From positions 1 to 64,000 of the forward strand of contig NZ_JANINM010000553.1 of NCBI RefSeq assembly GCF_024509055.1: a DNA stretch of 64,000 bases, written 5' to 3'. Position 1 is the stretch's first letter. Every line of letters begins with the position of its first letter. Positions 50,786-59,029 of the stretch are shown one piece after another. The position numbers were made by a program, and so were the translations under genes. The DNA is from Mesorhizobium sp. GTDB taxonomy: Bacteria; Pseudomonadota; Alphaproteobacteria; Rhizobiales; Rhizobiaceae. A model generated the notes under the pieces. The model searched no databases. It saw only the letters and a list, made by a program, of their open reading frames with translations, and had not been told where the DNA came from.

Positions 50786-51823
50786 ATGAATTTTGCCGAT
50801 CAATTGCAGCGGTTCGGGCTGCTTCTGCCGCAAGGCCGCCCGACCGTCGTGCTTGCCGGGACGGCGGGCGAGATAGGTCGGCTCTATCCGACAGTGGACG
50901 CCGCGCTCAGGCTGCGTCCCGAGCATCGGCTGGTGCTGGCCGCACCATCTGGCGAAGTTGGCGGTCTGCGCAGGCGCTTCCCGCACGAGGTGGTGCTGCC
51001 TCTCCCGCATTCGGCTGCCGGTCGATACTGGCTGCTGCGCCTGCAGGCCGTTCTGGTCATCGATCCAGCCGGCTCTGTCGGACCGGGGGCGCAAGGTTTT
51101 CCCGGAGCCAGCCCGCCAGCGACGCCCGAGGCGTTGGCGACGATGCTGCCGCCGTTCGATTCGCCGAAACGTCAGGCTCCCGCCCGCGCGTTCCTTGTCG
51201 ATCTGCTGGGCGGGCGGCGGACCGCTTCGCTGACCGGCCTCAAGGCAAGGCTCCGCGATCCACGAACGATCATTTGCCTCGGCAATGGACCCTCTTCGGA
51301 GGATCCAGGGCTGGCGGACCATCGCGACGCCGTGCTGTTTCGCGTCAACTGGAACTGGCGCGGGCGGGGCTGGCTGGACAAGCCGGACGTGGTCTTCACC
51401 GCCGATCCCGACCTTCCGCCCTTCGGGCAACGGCCTGTCATCGTGTTTCCGACAGCGGCTGCGGGCCGGCCGATCCTGACACGCCACGCCATGGCGATGC
51501 GCCCGCCATCGTCCGGGTACGTCTTTCTCGATGAATTCGACCCGGCTCTGGCCGATCTTTCCGGGCCGATGATCCCGACCAATGGCGCGCTGATGATCGC
51601 GGTTGCGGCCGCGCTCAAGCCCGATCGCATCGTGATCGCAGGGATGGACCTCTACCGGCATCCGGAAGGCCGCTATCCTGGCGATGCCTCGGCGCAGGAT
51701 GGTTACTCGCGCGAGCACAGCGCCGAAATCGATCTGGGCCTGATCCGCGCGGCGCTCGATGGCTTTGCCGGAGAAACGGTCATCCTCAGCGACAATCTGC
51801 GCGCAGCGCTGGCGGCGCGGTGA
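50786..51823 (+). CDS. Sialyltransferase-like protein (GT42/GT29-like)
   Basis: A 345-residue protein. Residues about 150-345 carry the order of motifs seen in Campylobacter-type sialyltransferases: LGNGPSSED near 165, then VLFRVNWNW, PTNGALMIAVAAALKPDRIVIAGMDLY near 265-290, and a His in REHSAE near 308. The first 150 residues are variable. The fold would bind a CMP-sugar or other nucleotide sugar. It lies between the aldehyde dehydrogenase and the GntR gene of a catabolic island, with a 90-base gap on the 5' side, so its role here is puzzling. No sialic-acid synthesis genes are in the window. The assignment is by motif order and is tentative. Confidence 0.55.
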   Translation: MNFADQLQRFGLLLPQGRPTVVLAGTAGEIGRLYPTVDAALRLRPEHRLVLAAPSGEVGGLRRRFPHEVVLPLPHSAAGRYWLLRLQAVLVIDPAGSVGPGAQGFPGASPPATPEALATMLPPFDSPKRQAPARAFLVDLLGGRRTASLTGLKARLRDPRTIICLGNGPSSEDPGLADHRDAVLFRVNWNWRGRGWLDKPDVVFTADPDLPPFGQRPVIVFPTAAAGRPILTRHAMAMRPPSSGYVFLDEFDPALADLSGPMIPTNGALMIAVAAALKPDRIVIAGMDLYRHPEGRYPGDASAQDGYSREHSAEIDLGLIRAALDGFAGETVILSDNLRAALAAR

Positions 51824-51856
51824 TCGGCTGAAAATGGAGGGAGAGGGTGCCTGGCC

Positions 51857-52570
51857 TCAGGATGCCGCTTCGCGAACGCGTTTGACGCCACTGCCCTGTT
51901 TCAGCAACTTCGCAAGAAGCTTCACTTCGGCCTCGTTGTGATTGCGCGCCAGCTTTTCGGCGCGGTCGGCGTCGCCGGCGATCACGGCTTCGATCAGCGC
52001 CTTGTGCTCGGCGATGAGTTCTTCATAGTCGTTGGGCAGGAAGCCCGACTGGACCATGTGAAAGCGCACCTGCTGGACGATGAAACGATGCTGCTCGGCC
52101 AGGCGCCGGTGTCTTGCGAGCTCGATGATCGCCGTATGCAGGTCGAAATCGATGCCGGTGGCGTCCTGGAAGCGCCCTTCGCGAATAGCGTGCAGGAGAT
52201 CGTCGGCGAGGCCGCGCAGGCGCTTGCCGTCCTCGTCGGTGACGTTGGCGGCGGCAAGGCGTGCGCCCAACCCTTCCAGCGCGCCGCGCAGCGTGTAGAT
52301 TTCCCAGGCGTCGACCGTCGAGGTACCGGAAACCTCCCAGCGCGTGAAGGCGACCTGCTGGACCAGCCCTTCATTCGCCAATTGCGCGAGCGCCGAACGC
52401 ACCGTGCCGCGGCTGACTTCAAGTTCCTCGGAAAGCTGGGTCTCCAGCAGACGTTCGCCGGCCGGAAGCACGCCCTCCAGTATATGCGAGCGTATCTGGT
52501 CCGCGGCTCTGCGATCCAGCAGCCGCTTCTCCGACTTGAGACTTGTAAGCTTTGTCATCAACCGACTCAT
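51857..52570 (-). CDS. GntR family regulator, FCD type
   Basis: A 237-residue regulator. The winged helix is near residues 15-80 (RAADQIRSHILEGVLPAGERLLETQLSEELEVSRGTVRSAL). The C-terminal FCD domain has metal-ligand-type residues in DFDLHTAII and in the later helix with NDYEELIAEHKAL and NHNEAEV. FCD regulators of this sort sense organic acids. It is divergent from the UxaA-type gene, and two copies of ATTGCTGACAAT lie in the shared promoter region. ATG 52570 is chosen; a GTG two codons upstream is in frame. Confidence 0.88.
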   Translation of the reverse strand: MSRLMTKLTSLKSEKRLLDRRAADQIRSHILEGVLPAGERLLETQLSEELEVSRGTVRSALAQLANEGLVQQVAFTRWEVSGTSTVDAWEIYTLRGALEGLGARLAAANVTDEDGKRLRGLADDLLHAIREGRFQDATGIDFDLHTAIIELARHRRLAEQHRFIVQQVRFHMVQSGFLPNDYEELIAEHKALIEAVIAGDADRAEKLARNHNEAEVKLLAKLLKQGSGVKRVREAAS

Positions 52571-52620
52571 GGCCACGGATGCAATCTACATATTCCGGCG
52601 CTCATGGTCGCGCAACCGGC

Positions 52621-52632
52621 ATTGCTGACAAT
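52621..52632. promoter_or_regulatory. GntR operator-like repeat ATTGCTGACAAT, copy 1
   Basis: An ATTG-N4-CAAT inverted repeat, identical over 12 bases to the copy at 52706. It lies 51 bases upstream of the GntR ATG and is probably a binding site of the FCD regulator encoded at 51857. Confidence 0.6.
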
Positions 52633-52705
52633 TAACGATCATGCTTGATGCCCATGCGGGATCGCTCGATACGGCGCCTTCGAAGCGAAAAATTTGTGTT
52701 TGCTG

Positions 52706-52717
52706 ATTGCTGACAAT
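52706..52717. promoter_or_regulatory. GntR operator-like repeat ATTGCTGACAAT, copy 2
   Basis: An exact second copy, 85 bases from the first and 42 bases before the UxaA-type ATG. Two sites about eight helical turns apart would allow looped repression of both divergent genes. Confidence 0.6.
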
Positions 52718-52759
52718 CAAGCCAAACTGTGTTTGATTGGCGCCGAAAAGGAGCGGGCG

Positions 52760-54292
52760 ATGGCTGAACTGAAAAGCGCGGTGCTGCAGCTGAAGCCGGG
52801 CGACGAGGTCGCGATTGCGCTGCGCGATATCTTCGCCGGCGAGGTGCTGGCCCCGTTCGACCTGCGGGCCGCCACCGCCGTCCCGTTCGGCCACAAGGTG
52901 GCGCTACGCCCTATGGAGCAGGGCGGTGTCATCCATCGGCTCGGCCAGCCGATCGGTCTCGCGACCGCTCCGATCGCCGCCGGCTCGCATATCCATCTCC
53001 ACAATATGGGTTTCGAGGCGTCCATCGCGGGGCGGGCGATCGGCACCCGGCTATCGAACGCGCCGGTCCGCGTCCCTACGGATATCCCGACCTTCGAAGG
53101 CTATCCGCGCGCCGACGGCAAGGTCGGCACGCGCAACTATGTCGGCGTGCTCACCTCGGTGAATTGTTCGGCGCTGGTGGCGCGCATGATTGCCGATCAT
53201 TTCCGCGATCCCGCCCGCCTGCTGCCCTATCCGGGTGTCGACGGCGTGGTGGCATTGACCCACAAGTCGGGTTGCAGCGTCGCCGACGGCTCGATGTCAA
53301 TGAAGATGCTGCGCCGGACGCTCGCCGGCTACGCAAGGCACCCGAATTTCTCCGGCGTGCTGCTCGTCGGGTTGGGCTGCGAGGATAACCAGATCGACCA
53401 ACTGATCGAGGAGGAGCAGCTTGAGCTTGGCGACGATCTGGCCAAGCTGGTGATGCAGGAGACCGGCGGCACCCGATCCAGCATTTCTCGCGGCATCGAG
53501 ATGGTCGAGGCGATGCTGGAGAAGGCTGCCGCAAGACGGCGCCGCACGGTTCCGGCAAGCGAGATCACCGTCGGACTGCAATGCGGTGGCTCCGACAGTT
53601 TTTCCGGCATTTCCGCGAATCCGGCGCTGGGCGCGGCCGTCGACCGTCTCGTTGCCTGCGGCGGAACGGCGATCCTGTCCGAGACGCCGGAAATCTATGG
53701 CGCCGAGAACCTGCTGCTCGAACGCGCCATCAGCAGCGAGGTCGGCGATAGGCTGATCGGCCTGCTCGAATGGTGGGAGGATTACACCCGCAACGAGCCG
53801 CAGGGCTTCGACAACAATCCTTCTCCCGGTAACAGGGCTGGCGGTCTGACGACGATCCTCGAGAAATCGCTGGGCGCGGTGGCCAAGGGCGGCACCACCA
53901 ACCTTGTCGAGGTCTACGGTTATGGACGGCCAGTCGACAAACGCGGACTGGTGTTCATGGACTCACCCGGCTTCGACCCGATGTCGGCGACCGGGCAGGT
54001 GGCGAGCGGCGCAAATCTCATCGCCTTCACCACCGGGCGGGGCTCATGCTTCGGCTGCCGCCCGGCGCCGTCGATCAAGCTGGCGACCAATTCCGGGATG
54101 TTTGCCCGCATGGAAGAGGACATGGACCTCAACTGCGGGACGATCCTCGACGGCAACAGCTCCATTGACGACATGGGTGAGGTGATTTTTCGCGAGATGA
54201 TCGCCACTGCTTCGGGTAAGCCCACCAAGAGCGAGCTGCTCGGCTATGGCGACGACGAGTTCGCGCCGTGGCACGTCAATGCGTGGCTATAG
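52760..54292 (+). CDS. UxaA/GarD family altronate- or galactarate-type dehydratase
   Basis: A 510-residue dehydratase. An N-terminal SAF domain (about 1-90, with GSHIHLHNM) and the C-terminal UxaA domain are in one chain. Typical pieces are RADGKVGTRNYVGVLTSVNCSA near 118, HKSGCSV near 170, GLQCGGSDSFSGISANPALG near 278 and RGSCFGCRPAPSIKLATNS near 440. The family uses iron or another metal to dehydrate altronate, galactarate and related acids to 2-keto-3-deoxy acids. The ATG follows AAAAGGAG. It leads an operon with a tautomerase-like protein and a second DapA-family enzyme, which could act on the keto-deoxy product. Confidence 0.9.
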   Translation: MAELKSAVLQLKPGDEVAIALRDIFAGEVLAPFDLRAATAVPFGHKVALRPMEQGGVIHRLGQPIGLATAPIAAGSHIHLHNMGFEASIAGRAIGTRLSNAPVRVPTDIPTFEGYPRADGKVGTRNYVGVLTSVNCSALVARMIADHFRDPARLLPYPGVDGVVALTHKSGCSVADGSMSMKMLRRTLAGYARHPNFSGVLLVGLGCEDNQIDQLIEEEQLELGDDLAKLVMQETGGTRSSISRGIEMVEAMLEKAAARRRRTVPASEITVGLQCGGSDSFSGISANPALGAAVDRLVACGGTAILSETPEIYGAENLLLERAISSEVGDRLIGLLEWWEDYTRNEPQGFDNNPSPGNRAGGLTTILEKSLGAVAKGGTTNLVEVYGYGRPVDKRGLVFMDSPGFDPMSATGQVASGANLIAFTTGRGSCFGCRPAPSIKLATNSGMFARMEEDMDLNCGTILDGNSSIDDMGEVIFREMIATASGKPTKSELLGYGDDEFAPWHVNAWL

Positions 54293-54307
54293 GATCAGAG
54301 GAAAATC

Positions 54308-54493
54308 ATGCCGATAATCACCGTCAGGATGTTCAAGGGTCGCAGCGTCGACCAGAAGCGGGAGTTCGTCGAGGTGGTGACCCGCGAGACCACCCGCATC
54401 CTGCAATGCGGGCCCGAGGCGGTCGAAATCGTGTTCGAGGATATCGAGAAGCACGATTGGGGCATCGGCGGGAAACTGATGGCCGACAAGTAG
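54308..54493 (+). CDS. 4-oxalocrotonate tautomerase family protein
   Basis: A 61-residue protein of the 4-oxalocrotonate tautomerase family, with the catalytic Pro directly after the initiator Met (MPIITVRMFKGRS) and the usual beta-alpha-beta length. Members isomerise enol and keto forms of 2-oxo acids as hexamers. A tautomerase could speed ketonisation of the enol released by the UxaA-type dehydratase just upstream. Residues equivalent to the Arg pair of the classic enzyme are only partly evident (Arg11). Confidence 0.85.
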   Translation: MPIITVRMFKGRSVDQKREFVEVVTRETTRILQCGPEAVEIVFEDIEKHDWGIGGKLMADK

Positions 54494-54591
54494 TTGGCGC
54501 CGGCGGACGACACGGTGCCTACGAGCAATTCTCTCGCCACCCAACCAGCTTCAACCCGGCGGACACCGCCACCAACAGGGAGATCAGGACT

Positions 54592-55485
54592 ATGACATGG
54601 AGCGGTGTTTTTCCCGCGGTTACCACCAAGATGCTGAAATCGGGAGCCATTGACCTGGAGGCCACCCAGGCGAGCATCGATCGCCTGGTCGCGAATGGCG
54701 TTTCGGGTGTGATCGTCCTGCCGATGCTCGGCGAAAACGCCATCCTCACCCAGGCCGAACGCGACACCGTCGTCACGGCGGCGCGCGAGGTTGTGGCCGG
54801 CCGTGTGCCGCTGCTGTCGGGTCTGGCTGAATTGTCGACCGACAATGCCGTTGCCGCGGCGCGCAACTATCAGAAGCTGGGCGCCGAGGGCCTGATGACC
54901 TTTCCGAGCCTTGGTTATCGCACGGACCGCCGCGAAACGGTCGAATGGTACAAGGCGGTTGCGCAGGCGAGCGACCTGCCGGTGATGATCTACAACAACC
55001 CGATAGCCTACAAGGTGGACGTCGATGTCGAGACGCTGAAGGCGCTGGTCGATGTGCCCGGCGTCGTCGCCATCAAGGAAGAGACGGGCGATATCCGGCG
55101 GGTGACCGACCTGTTCAACGCCTTCGGCGATCGCTTCGACATCTTCTGCGGCGTCGACGATCTCATTCTTGAAAGCCTGGCGCTCGGCGTCGTCGGCTGG
55201 GTTTCGGGCATGACCAATGCATGGCCGGCGGAATGCGTCGAGCTCTTCAACGCGGCGAGGTCCGGGGACTTCAAGAGCGCGCTGCCGCTCTACAGGCTGC
55301 TGACGCCGGCCTTCCACCTCGACACCGACGTGAAGCTTGTCCAGTACATCAAGCTCGCGGAACATTTCGTCTACGGCGCACCCGAATTCGTGCGCAAGCC
55401 GCGCCTGCCGATCGAGGGCGACGAGCGCGCGATGGTCGAGAAAATCATCAGAGCCGCGATCGCGGGCCTCGCCAAACGAGGCTGA
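54592..55485 (+). CDS. Dihydrodipicolinate synthase (DapA) family lyase or dehydratase, second
   Basis: A 297-residue aldolase-fold protein with the catalytic Tyr in VMIYNNP near residue 133 and the Schiff-base Lys in VAIKEETGD near 161. The substrate loop reads LPMLGENAILT instead of the classic GTTGE, so the acceptor differs from that of true DapA. It lies 98 bases after the tautomerase. With the UxaA-type dehydratase and the aldehyde dehydrogenase it fits cleavage or dehydration-decarboxylation of a keto-deoxy sugar acid. The other DapA-type gene in this island (45201) is divergent in sequence, suggesting a different step or isomer. Confidence 0.88.
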   Translation: MTWSGVFPAVTTKMLKSGAIDLEATQASIDRLVANGVSGVIVLPMLGENAILTQAERDTVVTAAREVVAGRVPLLSGLAELSTDNAVAAARNYQKLGAEGLMTFPSLGYRTDRRETVEWYKAVAQASDLPVMIYNNPIAYKVDVDVETLKALVDVPGVVAIKEETGDIRRVTDLFNAFGDRFDIFCGVDDLILESLALGVVGWVSGMTNAWPAECVELFNAARSGDFKSALPLYRLLTPAFHLDTDVKLVQYIKLAEHFVYGAPEFVRKPRLPIEGDERAMVEKIIRAAIAGLAKRG

Positions 55486-55550
55486 TCCCGTCGCGCGCTT
55501 CCCGTTCGAGGCTGGTCATTAGGTCGGCGCTCCAAGAACGCCGGCCTGCG

Positions 55551-57047
55551 CTAAAAGCGTGGCCCCGCCACCATGTGCGCGACACGCGCCATGTCGGCGC
55601 TCATTTCGCGGTCGTCGTCGAGCGGGGCGACGAGCGCGCGCACGGCGGCATAGGTGCGTCGCGGCCCTTCGCCCATTGTGTCGAGGACACCGCGCAGCTC
55701 TACTCCGGTCGCCGCGAAGATCAGCTCCATCGCCACCAGATAACGCAGGCGCTCGATGATCCCGGCGGTCTTGGCCACCACGCGCGGCGCCATCGAGGAC
55801 TGGTCCTCGACGCCGTCCGAAACCGCGAGCGGGCTGAGCGACATCGGGTTTGCAAGATGCCGGATCTCGGCCTCCAGCGCGGCAACCGGCTTCTGCAATT
55901 CCGCATAGCCCTGGCGGCTGCCGCCCCTGGCCGACAGGAAGCGCGGCAGTTCCGCCACCGTCGGCGACATCAGCTTCAGCGAGCGGTTGGCTGTGCCGAC
56001 GGCGCAATGGGCGAGCGCCTGGCCGAGTTGCTCCCAGGCCAGCGTGAATGCCGTGAGGTCGAAATTGCCGTTGGAGACTACCTGTTCGACCGCCGGCAGG
56101 ATCACCGGATTATCGCCCGAATGGCTGAGCTCGATCTCGGTCGCCAGCCTGGCCTGTTCGAAGGCATGCAGCGAACCGCCCCAGACCTGCGGCACGCAGC
56201 GGAAGCTCAGCGGGTCCTGGATGCGCCGCGCCGCGTTCTCTTTCCACAGGCCACTGCCGGCTAGCTCCGTCCGCAGCCGCGCGCCGATCTCGCACTGGCC
56301 GGATGCCGGCCGCGCCGCCAGGGCATCCTCGTCGATGGCCTTGAGCGACGCGCGGAACGCTTCGTAGTTGAGCGCGACCGCCGCCAGCGACCAGTCGATC
56401 AGGCAAGCGACATCCTCCAGCGCCAGGCATGCGGTTCCCGTCGAAAGGCTGTTCGCGACGATGATGGCATGGCCGTCCTTCTCGCGCAGGTCGAGCGGCT
56501 CTAGCCCGGCAAGCGCAAGCGCCTCGGCCGAGTGCATGACCTTGCCCTGATATTCGGTCTCGCCCTCGCCGCGCAGCGCCCTCGCCAGATGGCCGAGCGG
56601 GGCAAGGTCAGCCGCCCCGATCGACCCCCAACTGGGGATCACTGGATGAACGCCGGCGTTGAGCGCCGCCAGCAGGCCCAGGATGACGCGCTCGGAGGCG
56701 CCGGTACCGCCGGCGGCCATGCCCGAAATGCGCGCCGTCATCAACGCTCGTACCGCCTCGACGGGCAGAGCCGGCCCGGCGCCCATGCTGTGGCTGAGAG
56801 GCACGCTGTGCTGGAACGCGATCAGGTCGGCCTCCGCGAGCGGGGTGTCGACGCACGCGCCAAGGCCGGTGGTGACGCCGTAGAGCGGTTTGCCAAGCTG
56901 GGTCAGGTGCTCGATCAGGGCGCGGCTTGCCCGGATGCGCTGCATGGCTGTCTCGCCGAGCACCAGACGGGCATCGCGCCGTGCTATGTCGGCGACATCG
57001 GCTGTGCCGAGAGGGTTGGCGTCGAGGACTACAACTCTTGCTGTCAT
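55551..57047 (-). CDS. HAL/PAL-fold lyase lacking the MIO cofactor motif
   Basis: A 498-residue member of the aromatic amino acid lyase family. The inner Tyr loop YGVTTGLGA near residue 56, the Asn of IIVANSLSTGTA near 190, FRCVPQV near 280 and SNGNFD near 330 are all recognisable. The place of the Ala-Ser-Gly that cyclises to MIO (normally GSxGASGDLAPL) reads GSIGAADLAPL at residues about 141-151, so Ser is gone and one residue is deleted. The Tyr of the usual YSLRC is Leu. MIO chemistry is therefore impossible. Ergothionase, which eliminates trimethylamine, is to my knowledge a MIO-free member of this fold. A betaine-type lyase is a good hypothesis, but the substrate is unproven. Confidence 0.83.
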   Translation of the reverse strand: MTARVVVLDANPLGTADVADIARRDARLVLGETAMQRIRASRALIEHLTQLGKPLYGVTTGLGACVDTPLAEADLIAFQHSVPLSHSMGAGPALPVEAVRALMTARISGMAAGGTGASERVILGLLAALNAGVHPVIPSWGSIGAADLAPLGHLARALRGEGETEYQGKVMHSAEALALAGLEPLDLREKDGHAIIVANSLSTGTACLALEDVACLIDWSLAAVALNYEAFRASLKAIDEDALAARPASGQCEIGARLRTELAGSGLWKENAARRIQDPLSFRCVPQVWGGSLHAFEQARLATEIELSHSGDNPVILPAVEQVVSNGNFDLTAFTLAWEQLGQALAHCAVGTANRSLKLMSPTVAELPRFLSARGGSRQGYAELQKPVAALEAEIRHLANPMSLSPLAVSDGVEDQSSMAPRVVAKTAGIIERLRYLVAMELIFAATGVELRGVLDTMGEGPRRTYAAVRALVAPLDDDREMSADMARVAHMVAGPRF

Positions 57048-57290
57048 TTTCTGCGTCCATTCCATGATCGGCGTCACGGCATTTCGCCCGGAGACTGGCG
57101 GGTGCAGCATAATCGCGATCCGGTCCGGGCACTGTCGTGAATCCGTCTGATCGCTGCGGGTGCCCTGTTTCCGCAGCTCCTTCCGATGTCAGTTCAATTG
57201 GTAGGGCTCCCGACATGTTGGAACCTTTGTCACGCCGCCAGCTTTGCTTATATTCTCAAAATATCGACAGCCAGAAAGGCAGTGCCCATC

Positions 57291-57563
57291 ATGACGAAAT
57301 ACCTCACGTTCCTTGCGCTCGTTCTTGGCGTGGCCTTCGGCATGTCCGCCCCGGCATCCGCGGCGGAGCGATATCGCGATCGTAGCATCGAGCAGGAACG
57401 CTACGTTCCAGCGAGTGACGACATCATCGATTTCCTGTTCGGCGGCCCGCGCTACTACGACCAGCAGCTGTTCACCACTGCCGCTGGTCCCTGCGCCTAC
57501 GACCGGACAGGCCCAGATGGGAACGCCGCCAATATGATCAATGGTCATTATTGCGGAAAATAG
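57291..57563 (+). CDS. Small secreted protein of unknown function
   Basis: A 90-residue protein with a clear Sec signal peptide (about residues 1-25, ending ASA-AERY). The mature part is about 65 residues and acidic/aromatic, with FLFGGPRYYDQQLF in the middle. It has two Cys residues (in GPCAYDRTG and GHYCGK) that could form one disulphide. I do not recognise a family. The ATG at 57291 lies where the signal peptide begins; AGAAAGG is about 8 bases upstream. It is between the MIO-less lyase gene (divergent) and the ABC importer, and may be an unrelated periplasmic protein. Confidence 0.6.
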   Translation: MTKYLTFLALVLGVAFGMSAPASAAERYRDRSIEQERYVPASDDIIDFLFGGPRYYDQQLFTTAAGPCAYDRTGPDGNAANMINGHYCGK

Positions 57564-57630
57564 CCGGCGTCCCTGCAGCTTCTTCTGCCGAGCATGCCGC
57601 AAGGCGGAGGGTCGCACACGTTCTACGAAA

Positions 57631-57646
57631 TTATTGTATACAATAA
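57631..57646. promoter_or_regulatory. Perfect palindrome TTATTGTATACAATAA upstream of the ABC operon
   Basis: This 16-base sequence equals its own reverse complement and lies 103 bases before the binding-protein ATG. TTGTATACAA-type palindromes are typical FCD-GntR operators, so the regulator encoded at the far end of the operon (63233) is the likely ligand. Confidence 0.65.
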
Positions 57647-57748
57647 ATCAGAAAGATGTTGACAATCTGTCGCAGTCGGTTTCCCTTAAGGTATCCGCGC
57701 AGCCAATGAGCCAAACACAAAGCGCGATAACCAGAAGGGGAACTGCAG

Positions 57749-58951
57749 ATGATCAACCGTCGTTCGACTCTGAAATCCATTGCGCTTGGCGCCGTCTCGG
57801 CCCTCGCGATTGCCGCCGTGGGCATCTCGTCCGCGCAGGCTGAAAACAAGGAACTCAAGATCGGCTTCGTCGGCGTCACCAGCGGCCCGGCCGCCGCCTG
57901 GGGCACGTCCAACGTGCGTTCGATGCAGACGCGCGCCGCCTGGCTCAACGAGACCGGTGGCGTCAAGATCGGCAACGATACCTACAACATCAACATCGTC
58001 ACCTTCGATGACCAGAAGGACCCCAAGCGCGCCATCGCCGGCATGGAGAAGATGGCGCAGGAGGGCGTGCACTATGTCGTCGGGCCGAATGTCGATGACG
58101 GCGCGGCCGCCGTGCGCCCTGTCGCCGAGGCCAACGGTATTATCTACTTCCCCTACGCCTTCCCCAAGGCGCTCTATCAGAAGCCGGCCTCGAATGCCGT
58201 GCTGGGCATGATCGCGAATTACCAGTCCGGCCCGGCGATCTACAAATACCTTAAGGAAAACAAGGGCGTGAAGACGATCGCCTTTGTAGCGGCGAATGAA
58301 TCCGACCCGCTCAGCCAGCGCGACAGCGGCGTCGAGGCGGCCAAGGCGCTCGGCCTGCAGATCGTCGCCCAGAACGACACCTACCAGAACGACACCCGCG
58401 ACTTCACGCCGGTGCTGACCCCGATCGTGGCGCTGAAGCCCGACCTTCTGGTGCTCTCGGGCGTGGCGCCTGCCAACGCGCCGCTGCTCATCCGCGCCGC
58501 TCGCGAACTCGGCTATGAGGGCCTGATCTCGACCGAAACCGCGCAGGACGCGAAGGTTCTTCAAGAAGGCGCCGGCGAATACGCCAACGGCTTCATCTCG
58601 GTCGGCGGCGCCTCCACGCCGGAGATCGCCTCGGACGCGATGAAGGAATTCGTCGCCCGCTACACCAAGATGTTCGGCGAATACAACGACGAGTCCAACA
58701 CCAAGGTCTACGCGCTCGAATACATCATCGAAACCTTGAAGGCCAATCCGAAGGCCATCAACGATGTCGCCGAATTCAAGAAGACAATGGACACCTTCTC
58801 GGCGCCCAACCCCTATCTCAAGGGCGACGCCAAGCTGAACTATGTCGGCACGACGTCCTTCGGCCAGAAGCGCCAGCTCGCCGTGCCGATGGTGGTCAAC
58901 GAGTACAAGGACGGCGCTTTCCAGACCCTGTTCGTCGGTTCCGTCGACTGA
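57749..58951 (+). CDS. Branched-chain-type ABC transporter substrate-binding protein
   Basis: A 400-residue periplasmic protein of the LivJ/LivK-like family with a signal peptide (about residues 1-31, ending SSAQA). The mature part begins ENKELKIGFVGVTSGPAAAWG, and the typical inter-lobe segment with DDQKDPKRAIAGMEKM is near residue 90. Such proteins bind amino acids but also urea, amides, aromatic acids and betaine-like compounds. It opens a five-gene importer set, SBP-LivH-LivM-LivG-LivF. The position next to the MIO-less lyase and the racemase suggests an amino-acid-like or hydantoin-like ligand. Confidence 0.92.
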   Translation: MINRRSTLKSIALGAVSALAIAAVGISSAQAENKELKIGFVGVTSGPAAAWGTSNVRSMQTRAAWLNETGGVKIGNDTYNINIVTFDDQKDPKRAIAGMEKMAQEGVHYVVGPNVDDGAAAVRPVAEANGIIYFPYAFPKALYQKPASNAVLGMIANYQSGPAIYKYLKENKGVKTIAFVAANESDPLSQRDSGVEAAKALGLQIVAQNDTYQNDTRDFTPVLTPIVALKPDLLVLSGVAPANAPLLIRAARELGYEGLISTETAQDAKVLQEGAGEYANGFISVGGASTPEIASDAMKEFVARYTKMFGEYNDESNTKVYALEYIIETLKANPKAINDVAEFKKTMDTFSAPNPYLKGDAKLNYVGTTSFGQKRQLAVPMVVNEYKDGAFQTLFVGSVD

Positions 58952-58982
58952 CGTACCTTCGCATATCGCTTCCTCCCGCTTG

Positions 58983-59014
58983 CCACGGGTCCGGGCCACG
59001 GCCCGGACCCGTGG
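58983..59014 (+). terminator. Intra-operon hairpin between binding protein and LivH-type permease
   Basis: A 15-base arm CCACGGGTCCGGGCC is followed after 2 bases by its exact reverse complement. With no T-run it is probably an RNA stabiliser or attenuator that keeps the binding protein more abundant than the membrane parts. Confidence 0.65.
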
Positions 59015-59029
59015 AAGATCGAAGGTGTC

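Noticed and set aside
56698-56712. CCGGTACC-like sequence resembling the LacI operator
   Set aside because: It lies inside the lyase coding region and lacks the outer TGR and YCA arms, so it is probably chance.
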